From Butyrivibrio sp. CB08 (GTDB taxonomy: Bacteria > Bacillota > Clostridia > Lachnospirales > Lachnospiraceae): a stretch of 64,000 nt of DNA. The notes beneath the pieces are model-generated. The model was given only the letters and a program-made list of their open reading frames with translations. It searched no databases and was not told the origin of the DNA. The stretch lies in the NCBI RefSeq assembly GCF_003625485.1, contig NZ_RAIR01000007.1:62001-126000 (forward strand). Direction: 5' to 3'. The translations under genes were made by a program, and so were the position numbers. This document shows, piece after piece, positions 8,532 through 18,304 of the stretch. Within the stretch, counting starts at the first letter, position 1; each line of letters begins with the position of its first letter.

Positions 8532-9755
8532 ATGAAAAAAAGTATCACATTTGCCATAGCGCTTCTTTCTTCTATGAGCATCATCTTTACCGGATGTTCT
8601 CTCCCGAATAAAGATGTAAAAGAAGCTACAGAATATATTGGCGATAACGCCAACACAGAGAACTCTGCTGAAGACGAAGCCGCTTCTGAAAAGTCAATTG
8701 TGGTCATCAATGATCTCTTTGAACCACTGTTAGAGGAAGTCTCAACTGCAGAGGCATCCAATGAAGCTTCCACAGAAGAAGAGAAAAAAGAAGACACTGA
8801 TGAAGAGGATAATGTAGTAAACATCGTATGTTTTGGTGACAGTCAGTTAGCAAACGGAAGAGACGATGGAACTGATATACCTCATCTGCTTGCTCCCAAG
8901 GTTCCTGACTCGAGAGTCTTTAACATGGCGATCAGCGGAACAACAGCTTCTGTAGAGCAGAACACTTCAGAAATAGCACCAAGTAATCTGACATCCACAA
9001 GTTTTCTTGGCATGGTCTACTGTTTTGAAGGTAAGTCCGATAGGGAGGCAACCCTTGAAGCTTATCCTGGAATCCTGAACACCATGAACAGTATCGAGCC
9101 TAAGGATGTAGACTACTACGTACTGTGCTATGGAACCAACGATTTCTTATCCAATGTCCCCATGGATGCGGATTACTATGGAACAGATGTAGAAAAAGCT
9201 CATTCCTTATATGGTGCCATGTCTATGGGAATAAGCGAGCTTAAAGCTGTTAGTCCCAATGCCACATTCATTGTCATCACCCCATTCTATGGAATATATA
9301 TGGATGATAGCGGAGCATATATTGGTGATTCCTATATAGTAAGTAACGGTATTGGTACTCTTTCAGAGTATGCAGAAAAAGTTAAAAATGTTGTTGACGA
9401 CAATAAATGCTATATCCTTGATGGTATGTTTGGATCAAGATTCGATCTATATTTAGACACTGCCAATGAGTATCTGATGGATAATCTTCACCTGAATCTT
9501 ACTGGCAGACAGATAGTCACCAGGATTCTTGCTCACAACATCAATTACGTAGAAGGCAATGAACCATTTCCTTACTGGGATACAGATTATATCAAGGTAG
9601 CAGATTTTAACCCTGAAGAGACTTATCGCGCAGACGAGAATGTAATGGAAAAGCAATATCCAGAGTCATGGGACAAATACATTCATGGCGAGTATCCACT
9701 TGCTCAGCCATCAATATATGTAAGCGAGATCCCGGAAGATAACGAAGGACACTAA
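8532..9755 (+). CDS. SGNH/GDSL hydrolase lipoprotein
   Basis: The only plus-strand gene of the window, 407 residues. A lipoprotein signal ends in IFTGC with the lipidated Cys at residue 22. A low-complexity Glu/Ala/Ser-rich linker (about residues 28-92) would hold the domain away from the membrane. The SGNH blocks are complete: FGDSQ (Ser 104), a Gly block at NMAISGTT, YGTNDF, and DNLHLN (Asp-x-x-His). Likely an extracellular esterase or deacetylase acting on surface glycan O-acyl groups. It has its own promoter with an operator-like repeat block and its own terminator, so it is controlled apart from the large minus-strand operons. Confidence 0.85.
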   Translation: MKKSITFAIALLSSMSIIFTGCSLPNKDVKEATEYIGDNANTENSAEDEAASEKSIVVINDLFEPLLEEVSTAEASNEASTEEEKKEDTDEEDNVVNIVCFGDSQLANGRDDGTDIPHLLAPKVPDSRVFNMAISGTTASVEQNTSEIAPSNLTSTSFLGMVYCFEGKSDREATLEAYPGILNTMNSIEPKDVDYYVLCYGTNDFLSNVPMDADYYGTDVEKAHSLYGAMSMGISELKAVSPNATFIVITPFYGIYMDDSGAYIGDSYIVSNGIGTLSEYAEKVKNVVDDNKCYILDGMFGSRFDLYLDTANEYLMDNLHLNLTGRQIVTRILAHNINYVEGNEPFPYWDTDYIKVADFNPEETYRADENVMEKQYPESWDKYIHGEYPLAQPSIYVSEIPEDNEGH

Positions 9756-9763
9756 ATAATTAA

Positions 9764-9802
9764 AGAGGATGATTATCATATGATAATCATCCTCTCTTTT
9801 TT
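9764..9802. terminator. Perfect palindromic terminator between convergent genes
   Basis: The 32 bases at 9764-9795 form a perfect inverted repeat centred on CATATG. A run of six T after one C (9797-9802) follows on the plus strand, a textbook intrinsic terminator for the lipoprotein gene. On the minus strand the following bases are T-rich but interrupted, so it probably also stops the 28-to-9.8-kb operon. The stem lies directly beside the TAA of the CotH-like gene. Confidence 0.9.
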
Positions 9803-12053
9803 ATTCAGAGTAATCGCAAATAATGTTTTTCCAGTCAGTAGTGTACTCAGTTATTCTTATGTTGTACCCAAGCTGTGAACCCAAAGGTTCTACCATACTT
9901 TCTTCACCGCCGATATAGATTCCGTAGTTTTCGTCTCCTTCGTAATACAACCAATCTCCAATGCCTGTAGTTACCAAATTGCCAGAAGCATAGGCATCTT
10001 CTATATAGTATCCTTTCCTGCTGTCACAGTTAAGCAGGAACACCAGGGTATTATTCTCCTCTAATATTTCCTGTACTGAGCCAAAACTGCCACAATCAAC
10101 ATCAAATTCTTCCAGGAAATGCTCCTTGTCTATATCAAGCTTATCCATTTCATTGATCTGAAGGAGAATGTTGCCATATACGTTATCCAGGCATCTTAGC
10201 CAGCGAGACAAAGTAGTGATATTGCTTTCCTCTATCCTGAATCTGCAGCAGTCATCAGGATATAACATATCACACCTATTACCACTGATTGCATATACCT
10301 TGACATCTCTTTCCGAGATATTAATGCTATATACATTGATCAGCCTGTATTCATCAAGGTTTACATCTGCTTCAATGGTAACCTTGTCTTTTCCGACAAA
10401 ATCAATAAACTCTGAGTACATAGGATCTTCAAGCATTTCAGGATACTGCGTAGAAATAACAAACCTGTAATCATTCAGATCTTTGTACTGTAACAGCTGC
10501 GTGAGCAAAGGGTTTGTGGAATGATCATTTTTTAATCTTTCAATGTAATCATCCATCTCATGAAGTCTGTCATGAACATATTCCCTGAATGTATCCAAGG
10601 ACTTCATACCTTCAACAGTTCCACTCTCCGGCCATCTTTCGCAGTCTCTGTAATATGCTCCGGAAGCAAACAGGTCCTGCTCTATTCCGTCAAGCAAAAT
10701 GTCGATTCTTTCTTCAGACCATCCGTGCTTTCTGTTGTATTTATATTTCGAATACATAAGGTCATATGTTTCTTCATCATTGTTAAGAAGCAGCTGAGAA
10801 AAACTAGTATCATAAGAAAAAGAGTTATAGTCTGGTGTCAACTCATAAAATGAAATACAGTTTCTCTGAGTTTCGTTCCACATGTCCCCCCAAGAAAGAT
10901 CCATATCCCAAGGTATAAAGATAGCTTTTTTGCCATCGTAAAAATGTTTAAGAAGAACCAGGTAATTCTTATCAAAATTATCCCATCCCTGGATAAGCGT
11001 CCTGTATAAAAAGAAATCAGCAGCGTTATCCAGATCCACGCAGCTCATGAGATACTGCCTGTCATCAGCATGTTCTTCGACAGAGCAAAGATAGTCAAAC
11101 ATTATATCCAAAGGCTGATCCGACTCAAATTCAAAAAGGCCATAGGCTATTTTCTGAAACAGGCCTTCATCGTCCCCAACCTTATCTATACCTAGTGTTT
11201 TTAAGTCAGTTCTGTATCCCAGTGCATAGAGTCCGTAGTATTCTCCATTTAAAAAGACTTCCACGTACTTATAATATGATCCGGTGTTTAATCTATAAGC
11301 GTTATCTTTTCCGCAACTCTCGGTCCAGAGATTCTGAGAAAAAACATTTCTTACTCTCTCATAATCTGCATAGCATGAATATAGGATCCAGTCATCATCA
11401 GAACGCATGCCAAGTAATGATAAGTCTTTTTTCTTTTCCCCATCACGCAGAGATAATTTAAAGGACTTCTTTGGATACCGGGAGGATGTTGCACCTCTGA
11501 CCTTTATCATTCCTTCAGAGTCCACAACTCTAATATTAGAATCTTTTCTATTGTCAAAAAGACTGACCTTCATCTGAGTTTCTTCTGTAGTCACCTCTGC
11601 CTGACATTCTATAGAAACCAGCGGAAGTGTCGTGCATACCAGATGGCATAAATAATATCTTGAATCGTCGTAAACGATCATCTTTATCCTGGAATTCGAA
11701 GCAACACTATCATAAGTGATGCGGTCATTTACTATCCCGATCAATACCCTGCTCTCTGAATTTCTGGTGGACACTAACGGATTATAAGCCCACATGTCAC
11801 CTTCGATCAGAGAATAATACAGGTCATTACCTTCAGCATCATATACCAGTTTTTGATCACCAAAAAAAATGTCTGTCATAACATTTTTATCAGACTGTCT
11901 GACAGACATTATATTCTCTAATTCACCGTCACTTAGTATTAGCCTGTTAAACCGCCTGGGACCATTTGGGCTCCAAAGAGGGTACAGGCATAACAATACA
12001 AGTGCGGCTATAGAGATTGCAATAAATATGAACTTTAAACTTCTTTTACCCAT
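9801..12053 (-). CDS. CotH-family protein kinase, membrane anchored
   Basis: A 750-residue protein with one N-terminal helix (about residues 8-26) and a large outside domain. GATSSRYPKKSFKLSL is the CotH entry motif. RVRNVFSQNLW and the GEYYGLYAL segment follow, and FIPWDMDLSWGD carries the metal-binding Asp residues expected of CotH kinases. CotH in Bacillus phosphorylates spore-coat proteins; outside-facing CotH proteins in glycan loci are little studied. The residues beyond about 480 have no motif I recognise. ATG at 12053 overlaps the stop of the GT2 gene (TGATG), which decides the start. Confidence 0.8.
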   Translation of the reverse strand: MGKRSLKFIFIAISIAALVLLCLYPLWSPNGPRRFNRLILSDGELENIMSVRQSDKNVMTDIFFGDQKLVYDAEGNDLYYSLIEGDMWAYNPLVSTRNSESRVLIGIVNDRITYDSVASNSRIKMIVYDDSRYYLCHLVCTTLPLVSIECQAEVTTEETQMKVSLFDNRKDSNIRVVDSEGMIKVRGATSSRYPKKSFKLSLRDGEKKKDLSLLGMRSDDDWILYSCYADYERVRNVFSQNLWTESCGKDNAYRLNTGSYYKYVEVFLNGEYYGLYALGYRTDLKTLGIDKVGDDEGLFQKIAYGLFEFESDQPLDIMFDYLCSVEEHADDRQYLMSCVDLDNAADFFLYRTLIQGWDNFDKNYLVLLKHFYDGKKAIFIPWDMDLSWGDMWNETQRNCISFYELTPDYNSFSYDTSFSQLLLNNDEETYDLMYSKYKYNRKHGWSEERIDILLDGIEQDLFASGAYYRDCERWPESGTVEGMKSLDTFREYVHDRLHEMDDYIERLKNDHSTNPLLTQLLQYKDLNDYRFVISTQYPEMLEDPMYSEFIDFVGKDKVTIEADVNLDEYRLINVYSINISERDVKVYAISGNRCDMLYPDDCCRFRIEESNITTLSRWLRCLDNVYGNILLQINEMDKLDIDKEHFLEEFDVDCGSFGSVQEILEENNTLVFLLNCDSRKGYYIEDAYASGNLVTTGIGDWLYYEGDENYGIYIGGEESMVEPLGSQLGYNIRITEYTTDWKNIICDYSE

Positions 12054-13003
12054 CAAAGCTCTTCTTTTCCTGAATCAATCTCTTTATGCCTCTGAAGCAT
12101 ATTAAGCTGCATTTCAAAATCTCTTCTGTTGTTAATTGCCAAAGTCGAAAGTATTATTCCAGCAAACATACTCTGTACAGCTGCCATCATTACAAAGCAG
12201 CACACAATGAGTGTTGGAATCCTTGGCACAAGATGTGTAGCCCAGTATTCCTGAAGTATGGGAATAAAGAAAATGATAGAAATAATAGCCAGTACAGCAG
12301 CCACAATACTAAAGAACCCAAATGGCTTGTAGCTTCTGTAAAGCCTAGCGATAGTCTTTAATACCTTAAATCCATCAGCGTAGGTGTTCAGCTTGGACAC
12401 TGAACCCTCTGGTCTGTCTCTATAATCAATGACCACATTGTCGATCTGCATATTGTTGTAGACAGCATGAATGGTCATCTCTGTCTCAATCTCAAAGCCC
12501 TTTGACAGAATAGGAAAAGTCTTAACAAACTCATAGCTGAAAGCCCTGAATCCTGTCATGATATCCCTGATATTGCATCCAAAAAGCCTGTTGATGCTAC
12601 CTCTAACCAGGTTGTTTCCAAAATTATGGAATGGTCTCTTATTTTCCTGATAGTAAGTAGAAGACAACCTGTCCCCTACAACCATATCCGCATTGTGATT
12701 AAGGACAAGATCAACCATCTCTGCAGCTGACTCCATAGGATAAGTGTCATCGCCGTCTACCATGACATACACCAGAGCATCTATCTCACGAAACATCCTT
12801 CTGATAACATTGCCCTTGCCCTGCATGTACTCATTTCTGACAATTGCACCTGCCTCTTTGGCAACCTCCGCAGTTCTGTCTTTTGAATTGTTGTTATAGA
12901 CATAAACGGTCGCTTCTGGAAGCGCCGCTATAGCATCTCTTACAACTTTTCCTATGGTTTTTTCCTCATTGTAACAAGGAATTAAGACCGCAATCTTATC
13001 CAA
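12053..13003 (-). CDS. GT2 glycosyltransferase, DPM1/polyprenyl-phosphate type
   Basis: A 316-residue membrane-associated enzyme that should transfer a sugar from a nucleotide donor to undecaprenyl phosphate. The GT-A domain shows IPCYNEEKTIGKVV, YNNNSKDRTAEVA, and the donor/metal motif VDGDDTYP. Two helices at about residues 225-290 form the C-terminal anchor. The start is TTG at 13003 with GGAGG seven bases upstream, overlapping the end of the GT-C-like gene by eight bases. Its immediate partner is that membrane protein, fitting a donor-maker and donor-user pair. Confidence 0.88.
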   Translation of the reverse strand: MDKIAVLIPCYNEEKTIGKVVRDAIAALPEATVYVYNNNSKDRTAEVAKEAGAIVRNEYMQGKGNVIRRMFREIDALVYVMVDGDDTYPMESAAEMVDLVLNHNADMVVGDRLSSTYYQENKRPFHNFGNNLVRGSINRLFGCNIRDIMTGFRAFSYEFVKTFPILSKGFEIETEMTIHAVYNNMQIDNVVIDYRDRPEGSVSKLNTYADGFKVLKTIARLYRSYKPFGFFSIVAAVLAIISIIFFIPILQEYWATHLVPRIPTLIVCCFVMMAAVQSMFAGIILSTLAINNRRDFEMQLNMLQRHKEIDSGKEEL

Positions 13004-14522
13004 AATGTTTCCTCCATTTACCTAATATCCTCTCACTCCCGCCAGCAAAAGCCACGATGAATATTGGTGAAAAGATATATAAATAGCGCGCTCTTGACTC
13101 AAATAATGACAGGAACACAAACACCCCTATCAATACCATTTTGATCAACAGCTCTCCGTCTTTGTCATTGCTTCCGCCAAATACGATACACAGCACCAGA
13201 ACTGTAAGCCACAGTCCCTGCAAGATGCACTCAAGATATGGGTATAAAGCACCATCTATCCAAAAAATACTCTTTAAAAATGGCGATAGGATCTTATCCC
13301 TGTCAGGATACACTGTGGAATAAAATCCACCCTCAACTCCATTGGCAAATGTACCATCATGATAGTTGACCAGTGCTTTTCTTGCCTCAAACCTGATGAT
13401 CCCGAAAGGAAGCATTGCTTTGATCCTGCTCTTTGCCTTGCTCAGATCATTCTCGTACCTGTCCTTGTACAAAGAGATATACGCAGTTTCATCGGAATCC
13501 GGGTAATTAAAGGTTCCTGCTTCACTGTCATTAAATCCCATTTTCAGATAATGAGTAACAGGGCAGGCCAGTTCCTTATCAAGAACAACCCCGCAAGCTG
13601 TATAGGTTGAGGTGTACAACATATTTGAAAGATAGTACATCACTACCAAAATTGCCAAAGATATTACTACTCTTAGCGAAGTCCTGACCTTCTCATCACG
13701 AAAGCTTCTCAGTGCACTAATAATTTCTGTAATGACCACCGCTATAAGAACAATCCCTGCAGTAGCCTTAAGCTTATATGCTACAAATCCAACGAAACAG
13801 ATAAGTCCGCCAAAAAGAACTGCAAAAACAGGATTCTTGACATCCTTTTTTAGTTTCAGATACATCCATACGATCAGTATTGGTAATACCAGCGCCAAAG
13901 AATCTGTATAAGCAATCAGCACCCATGGTGATAGCATGATCAGTCCCAGATAGAAAACATATCCCAGAATTGCCGCTCTCCTGCCTGCAGGATAGAGCAT
14001 ATGAATAGCATCATATACAAGCAGTGCTGAAACGGCAGATACCAGACAGTTTATAAGCACCAGCACATACATTGCATGCTCTAATTCTGTAATTCCAAAG
14101 GATATACACAATTTGAAAATGCCATATTCGTAGCAATGGATAAGAATATTATTTGTATAAAATGAATAATACCACTCCGGTACATCAATAATCCCATTCA
14201 AGGCAGCATTCCAGGCCTTATCTGTCACCTGTCCTGCGTCCCATCCTGTCTTAAAATAACAAAAATAAGTCCCAACACATAATATAAGACAAATTATCAA
14301 AGTCACTATTGGAACAGAGAATCTTATTTTATTTGCCAGCGCAATTATAACGCAGGCAAATATTACCCCGAGAGTTAACAAAACAAAGTTCGGAAGCAAA
14401 AACTCTTTCCTTACCCAGTCTGGTATTGGAAGGGTATTAAAAAAGAATACCACTACAGCAATCCAGATAAAGCAAATGCAGAATAGAATATTTATTGTTT
14501 TATTTATTATCCTATTTATCAT
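12996..14522 (-). CDS. GT-C-like polytopic membrane glycosyltransferase
   Basis: A 508-residue protein with about ten to twelve hydrophobic segments. The first outer loop contains an acidic motif (KTGWDAGQVTDKAW), matching the GT-C architecture in which an outer-loop Asp is catalytic. ESRARYLYIFSPIFI near the C-terminus is a recurring motif in such bacterial GT-C proteins. It overlaps the DPM-like GT2 gene, which would supply a lipid-phosphate sugar. It resembles the 511-residue protein at 23350 in layout, including a late soluble loop. The sugar and acceptor are unknown. Confidence 0.75.
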   Translation of the reverse strand: MINRIINKTINILFCICFIWIAVVVFFFNTLPIPDWVRKEFLLPNFVLLTLGVIFACVIIALANKIRFSVPIVTLIICLILCVGTYFCYFKTGWDAGQVTDKAWNAALNGIIDVPEWYYSFYTNNILIHCYEYGIFKLCISFGITELEHAMYVLVLINCLVSAVSALLVYDAIHMLYPAGRRAAILGYVFYLGLIMLSPWVLIAYTDSLALVLPILIVWMYLKLKKDVKNPVFAVLFGGLICFVGFVAYKLKATAGIVLIAVVITEIISALRSFRDEKVRTSLRVVISLAILVVMYYLSNMLYTSTYTACGVVLDKELACPVTHYLKMGFNDSEAGTFNYPDSDETAYISLYKDRYENDLSKAKSRIKAMLPFGIIRFEARKALVNYHDGTFANGVEGGFYSTVYPDRDKILSPFLKSIFWIDGALYPYLECILQGLWLTVLVLCIVFGGSNDKDGELLIKMVLIGVFVFLSLFESRARYLYIFSPIFIVAFAGGSERILGKWRKHFG

Positions 14523-14537
14523 CTTATAGCTCTTGAA

Positions 14538-15722
14538 TTATGAATTATTAGCCCTTTTGATTGTTTGAGTAACATCATAAATAACATAGAACAATATCAA
14601 TAAATTAGTGGCTGCAGCCCAATGATACTGATCCACTCGGTTTATTCCATACAACGAATAAAAGTATGTTACACAGACTAGGGTTTCTACTATGCCAGCA
14701 AGAACTACTTTCTTTTTTGAAAAAATCATGTAATACAAAAATAAAAAGCCTGTATATAGAGCAATATATCTCTCATGAAGAGCTGGAAGAAACATTCCGC
14801 AAACTCCAGTGCTAACCAAGAAAAGTCCAAGAATTATCTGATTATTTAATTTATAGCCTCTTTCAAACAACCATAAAGCCAACATAAACAGAATAACTGC
14901 AGTTGTAACCATTCCCCATGTAAAGAAATCATCTTTCGCAAGATTAGGGAAGAACCTGTAGATATTCATAAGGTTCATTGAAAGCTGACCAAACTCATTG
15001 GCCTGATTTAAATAAATCCTATAGACACTAGCTGCAGGCCTGCCTGCTATGATAGCGGGAAGTCCTCCGATCAAATACCACATTGGGATATAGAGGAACT
15101 TCAATATGGAAAATTTCTTATTGCACAGATATACAAGCGCCAATACCGGCAGTACCATAAGAGCCTGCTGTTTGAAAATAAAAGCAATTCCAAACATGTT
15201 CATTGCCAGAGTATATTTCTCACACAGCATGAAATAAGCACAGAACATGATAAAGGCCGCATAGATATAATCACACTGTCCCCAAAAAGCGCCGTTCATA
15301 ACAATCTCAGGAGATAGCATAAACAAAGCAAATACTGCAGCTGCCCACTTTGGATTCTTACCTGATTCCTTGAGCAGTTTCCACGCTATCAACGCTGCTC
15401 CAACAGCAAAAAGCATTTCTGATATTACAGAAATAGCCTTAACTGCCCCAAGCCACTTGGAAGGATCCAAATAAGTGATAAGGGCAAGAACTGTCATATA
15501 TGGAATGTAATAAGTTCCAAGATGATCAATAGCAAGTCCCTTAAGTCCGGTATTCTGATCCAGTGTGTCCATCCATGGATATAAGTACCCGTCATAATCA
15601 GGACTCACCATATACCAGCCCTTACTTCTGGCTGCCAGGCCACCAAATAAACCAACAAGTATTACTATTACCCAAAAGTATTTGACTATAAAATCAACTA
15701 TTTTCTTCTCAACGCTGGTCAT
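14538..15722 (-). CDS. GT-C-like polytopic membrane protein (mannosyltransferase type)
   Basis: A 394-residue protein with about ten hydrophobic segments. VSPDYDGYLYPW in the first outer loop gives the acidic GT-C motif, and NGAFWGQCDYIYAAF resembles the ALG6/PIG-M-type GQxD loop. FKQQALMVLP follows. It shares its ATG region with the stop of the radical SAM gene (one-base overlap at 15722), so the two are translationally coupled. Likely adds a sugar from a lipid-phosphate donor on the outer face; specificity unknown. Confidence 0.75.
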   Translation of the reverse strand: MTSVEKKIVDFIVKYFWVIVILVGLFGGLAARSKGWYMVSPDYDGYLYPWMDTLDQNTGLKGLAIDHLGTYYIPYMTVLALITYLDPSKWLGAVKAISVISEMLFAVGAALIAWKLLKESGKNPKWAAAVFALFMLSPEIVMNGAFWGQCDYIYAAFIMFCAYFMLCEKYTLAMNMFGIAFIFKQQALMVLPVLALVYLCNKKFSILKFLYIPMWYLIGGLPAIIAGRPAASVYRIYLNQANEFGQLSMNLMNIYRFFPNLAKDDFFTWGMVTTAVILFMLALWLFERGYKLNNQIILGLFLVSTGVCGMFLPALHERYIALYTGFLFLYYMIFSKKKVVLAGIVETLVCVTYFYSLYGINRVDQYHWAAATNLLILFYVIYDVTQTIKRANNS

Positions 15723-16741
15723 TATTTGATTCCATCCTCTTCGTTGTTTTTGTTACCAATCTTCATTCTCTCATGTCCGCCAAGCTTATTAGCTGCGTCC
15801 TGATCACCGCGAAGAATAGCGTTTATGATCTGCATTCTGAATCCGGCATCAATGAAGTCACAGTGCTTACAGAATGGATAGTTCTGTCTGCCCTCAGCAA
15901 TCTGCCTTCTTACCTGCTGGAACTTCTCAGAGCCCCATGCCTCCTTGAGAGTCATCTTGGTAAGATCACCAAAATCAGTGACCTCAAAGTTATCGCAGCA
16001 GCAAAGTCCCATCTTGCCATTTGGCATGATCCACATATCTGTGAAAGGAAGAAGACATGTCTCCTTGATAACCTTCTCAGTCTCCTGCTTGTTAGGAGCA
16101 CTTCCTGCCCTGTTTGTAAGAACCTCCTGAAGGTATCTCATCTGGATCTGAATGTCCAGATCCTTGAACTCCTCAGGATGAGCCTTAACATAATCGTATA
16201 TTTCCTGAATATTCTTATGGAGCTTCATCTCCATTGAATAGTTGTTGATGATAAGCTGATTGATATATGGTGCTACTTCCTTAACCTTGTCGATGGTCAG
16301 GATAAGTCCATTAGTTGACATGAAGATAAAGCTCTCTGGAAGCTTCTCCCTGGCATATTTATGTCTCTCCACGATCTTAGTATCAAGCAGTGGCTCATTG
16401 TTGCCATAGAGTGTAAGATGGCCCTTATATCCCCAGTCAGCAAGCTGATCAATGATGTTTCTGTAAAGATCATCATCGATTGTAGCAAGAGGTCTCTTCT
16501 CTGCATGTACGTTAGCAGTACAGAATGCACAGGTTGAATTACATCTGTTGATGGTCTCGATGTTTACAACGTTGGGCATTGGTACTTCTTTTGCATTTAA
16601 GAAATAATCGCAGTAAGCCTTCTGTGACTTGCTCCTTGTGACAAACTGAAGTTTAAGATAAGCATTACTTGCAAGCATTGGGAAATGTTTTCTCGCAAAC
16701 CATCCAAACTTTCCCATAAAACTATTAACTCTTATTGGCAT
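15722..16741 (-). CDS. Radical SAM/SPASM domain protein
   Basis: A 339-residue enzyme. CNSTCAFC (Cys-x3-Cys-x2-Cys) near residue 66 binds the SAM-cleaving iron-sulfur cluster. TLYGNNEPLLD is the GGE-like SAM-binding region. A SPASM-like C-terminal half follows, with Cys at CLLPF, GLCCCD and CKHC holding auxiliary cluster(s). It lies between GT-C genes and is coupled to one of them. Relatives in glycan and secondary-metabolite loci modify sugars or peptides (dehydrogenation, epimerisation, cross-linking). I cannot tell the substrate. Start ATG at 16741 is 15 bases after the preceding stop. Confidence 0.85.
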   Translation of the reverse strand: MPIRVNSFMGKFGWFARKHFPMLASNAYLKLQFVTRSKSQKAYCDYFLNAKEVPMPNVVNIETINRCNSTCAFCTANVHAEKRPLATIDDDLYRNIIDQLADWGYKGHLTLYGNNEPLLDTKIVERHKYAREKLPESFIFMSTNGLILTIDKVKEVAPYINQLIINNYSMEMKLHKNIQEIYDYVKAHPEEFKDLDIQIQMRYLQEVLTNRAGSAPNKQETEKVIKETCLLPFTDMWIMPNGKMGLCCCDNFEVTDFGDLTKMTLKEAWGSEKFQQVRRQIAEGRQNYPFCKHCDFIDAGFRMQIINAILRGDQDAANKLGGHERMKIGNKNNEEDGIK

Positions 16742-16756
16742 AACAAAACTCTCCTT

Positions 16757-18304
16757 TTATTCTGTAGCAGGATTAGAATTCCTCTGATATAGATAATATG
16801 TCTGGTCAAAGTGATAGAAAGCAAGGCGATCTTCCATAACAAGATCATATCTGTCTCCTATGCCCTCCGCTTCAATATTGCTGGTGACGACGAAGTCTGC
16901 TTCTCCCGAGTGAAGGTACTGTTTCTGATATTCAAGTACCTCATCCATGTTCAGAGTCTGGGTCTGGAAATAATAACATATAGGTTCCACATCCAGAACC
17001 GTATATAATCCCACATCAAATGTAAACTCGGTGATGATTCCAGGGTCTTCCACGCCAGAGGCAAGGATATAATCCCTGAACTTAAACAGATACAGGTCCT
17101 CCTCTTTCAGATACATTGATTTAACATTTACCGATGTAAACCAAGTGATCAGAAATGTGGCGATAAGTGAAAACGCCACTAAAACCCTGCCTGTTTTTTC
17201 ACCCAATAGTCTTTCTATTATATAACAAAATGGAATAAAACCAAAGATTACAAATCCATTCATAGGAAATGGGTAGTAAAGAAGGCTCACTCCTCCAATA
17301 AAGAGAACAAACACCAGGAAAAACAGCATCATTCCAAGGTTAAAGAGCTCTGAAAGCTTAAGGGTGATAATTACAGGGCTCTCCTTGATATCTTTGCCCT
17401 TTACTGCAGTTCTCACTGCTGCCACAGTAAAATACACCATTCCGATAAAGATCAGTAGGAAAACCAGCTCATTTCCAGTGGCATGGTTTTTCACTATCTC
17501 GTACATTCTTACAAGTCTCTCTCCCATTGGAAGCTTCTTGGAATACTCAAAGACATTTTTGTAGATATATACATGAACCCAGTCATATATCGCCTTGTTT
17601 ACTCCAAAGTATATGAGCCATGGGATAGTTGCCAGTCCCATTCCTCCAAGGAATACAAAACAGCTCACAAAGGCTTTTTTCACTTCCTTTACTGCAAGAT
17701 CAGCAAAGAAAACAAAAGCCATCCAGCCAAAATAAAATCCAAGGGATGAGAACTTGATATTCAAAACGCATCCCGCCAGGAGTCCACCAAAGAGTACTGT
17801 CCTGTACTCCATAGGCCTTGGATAATACTCCCTGTACTGTCTTACAGACAGATACATTCCCCACATCAAAAATGGGAAAAGAAACTCCTCTGCGCTTCCA
17901 CCCCACCAGAAATCCCAGGATGCATAGATCACGGCACCTGTTATGGAAGTGATGATATAGGGCATAGCTTCGGACTTCAAAAACAGCTGATAGATCTTAA
18001 ACACAGCAAGAAGTGAAAAGAAGGCAGCTATCACCTCCATAATGTAGACACCAATGAAAGTAGTTGGTGATATCAGAGATCCCAGTCCATAGATGAAATA
18101 CAGCATTATCCCCTTCTGATCAAAGAGGTCCCTGTAGGGAACAAATCCCCTGAAGATACATTTTCCCACAGTAAAATAGCTGTTTGCATCATCCCAGATA
18201 TTGAACACGTACAGGAAAGATGATCTGCTGCAGACAGTTATCGCCAAAATGGCCGACAACAGGCACCATATTTTATTGTTTTTTAAATGCTTTAATACCT
18301 GCAT
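16757..18304 (-). CDS. GT-C-like polytopic membrane glycosyltransferase
   Basis: A 515-residue protein with about eleven hydrophobic segments and a soluble C-terminal tail of roughly 80 residues. NIWDDANSYFTVGKCIFRGFVPYRDLFDQKG is summarised here by its key residues: the Asp pair after NIW and the PYRDLFDQKG loop, the typical first-loop signature of GT39/PMT-like bacterial enzymes. Its start overlaps the acyltransferase gene by 32 bases. Likely an outer-face transferase using a lipid-phosphate sugar. Confidence 0.78.
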   Translation of the reverse strand: MQVLKHLKNNKIWCLLSAILAITVCSRSSFLYVFNIWDDANSYFTVGKCIFRGFVPYRDLFDQKGIMLYFIYGLGSLISPTTFIGVYIMEVIAAFFSLLAVFKIYQLFLKSEAMPYIITSITGAVIYASWDFWWGGSAEEFLFPFLMWGMYLSVRQYREYYPRPMEYRTVLFGGLLAGCVLNIKFSSLGFYFGWMAFVFFADLAVKEVKKAFVSCFVFLGGMGLATIPWLIYFGVNKAIYDWVHVYIYKNVFEYSKKLPMGERLVRMYEIVKNHATGNELVFLLIFIGMVYFTVAAVRTAVKGKDIKESPVIITLKLSELFNLGMMLFFLVFVLFIGGVSLLYYPFPMNGFVIFGFIPFCYIIERLLGEKTGRVLVAFSLIATFLITWFTSVNVKSMYLKEEDLYLFKFRDYILASGVEDPGIITEFTFDVGLYTVLDVEPICYYFQTQTLNMDEVLEYQKQYLHSGEADFVVTSNIEAEGIGDRYDLVMEDRLAFYHFDQTYYLYQRNSNPATE

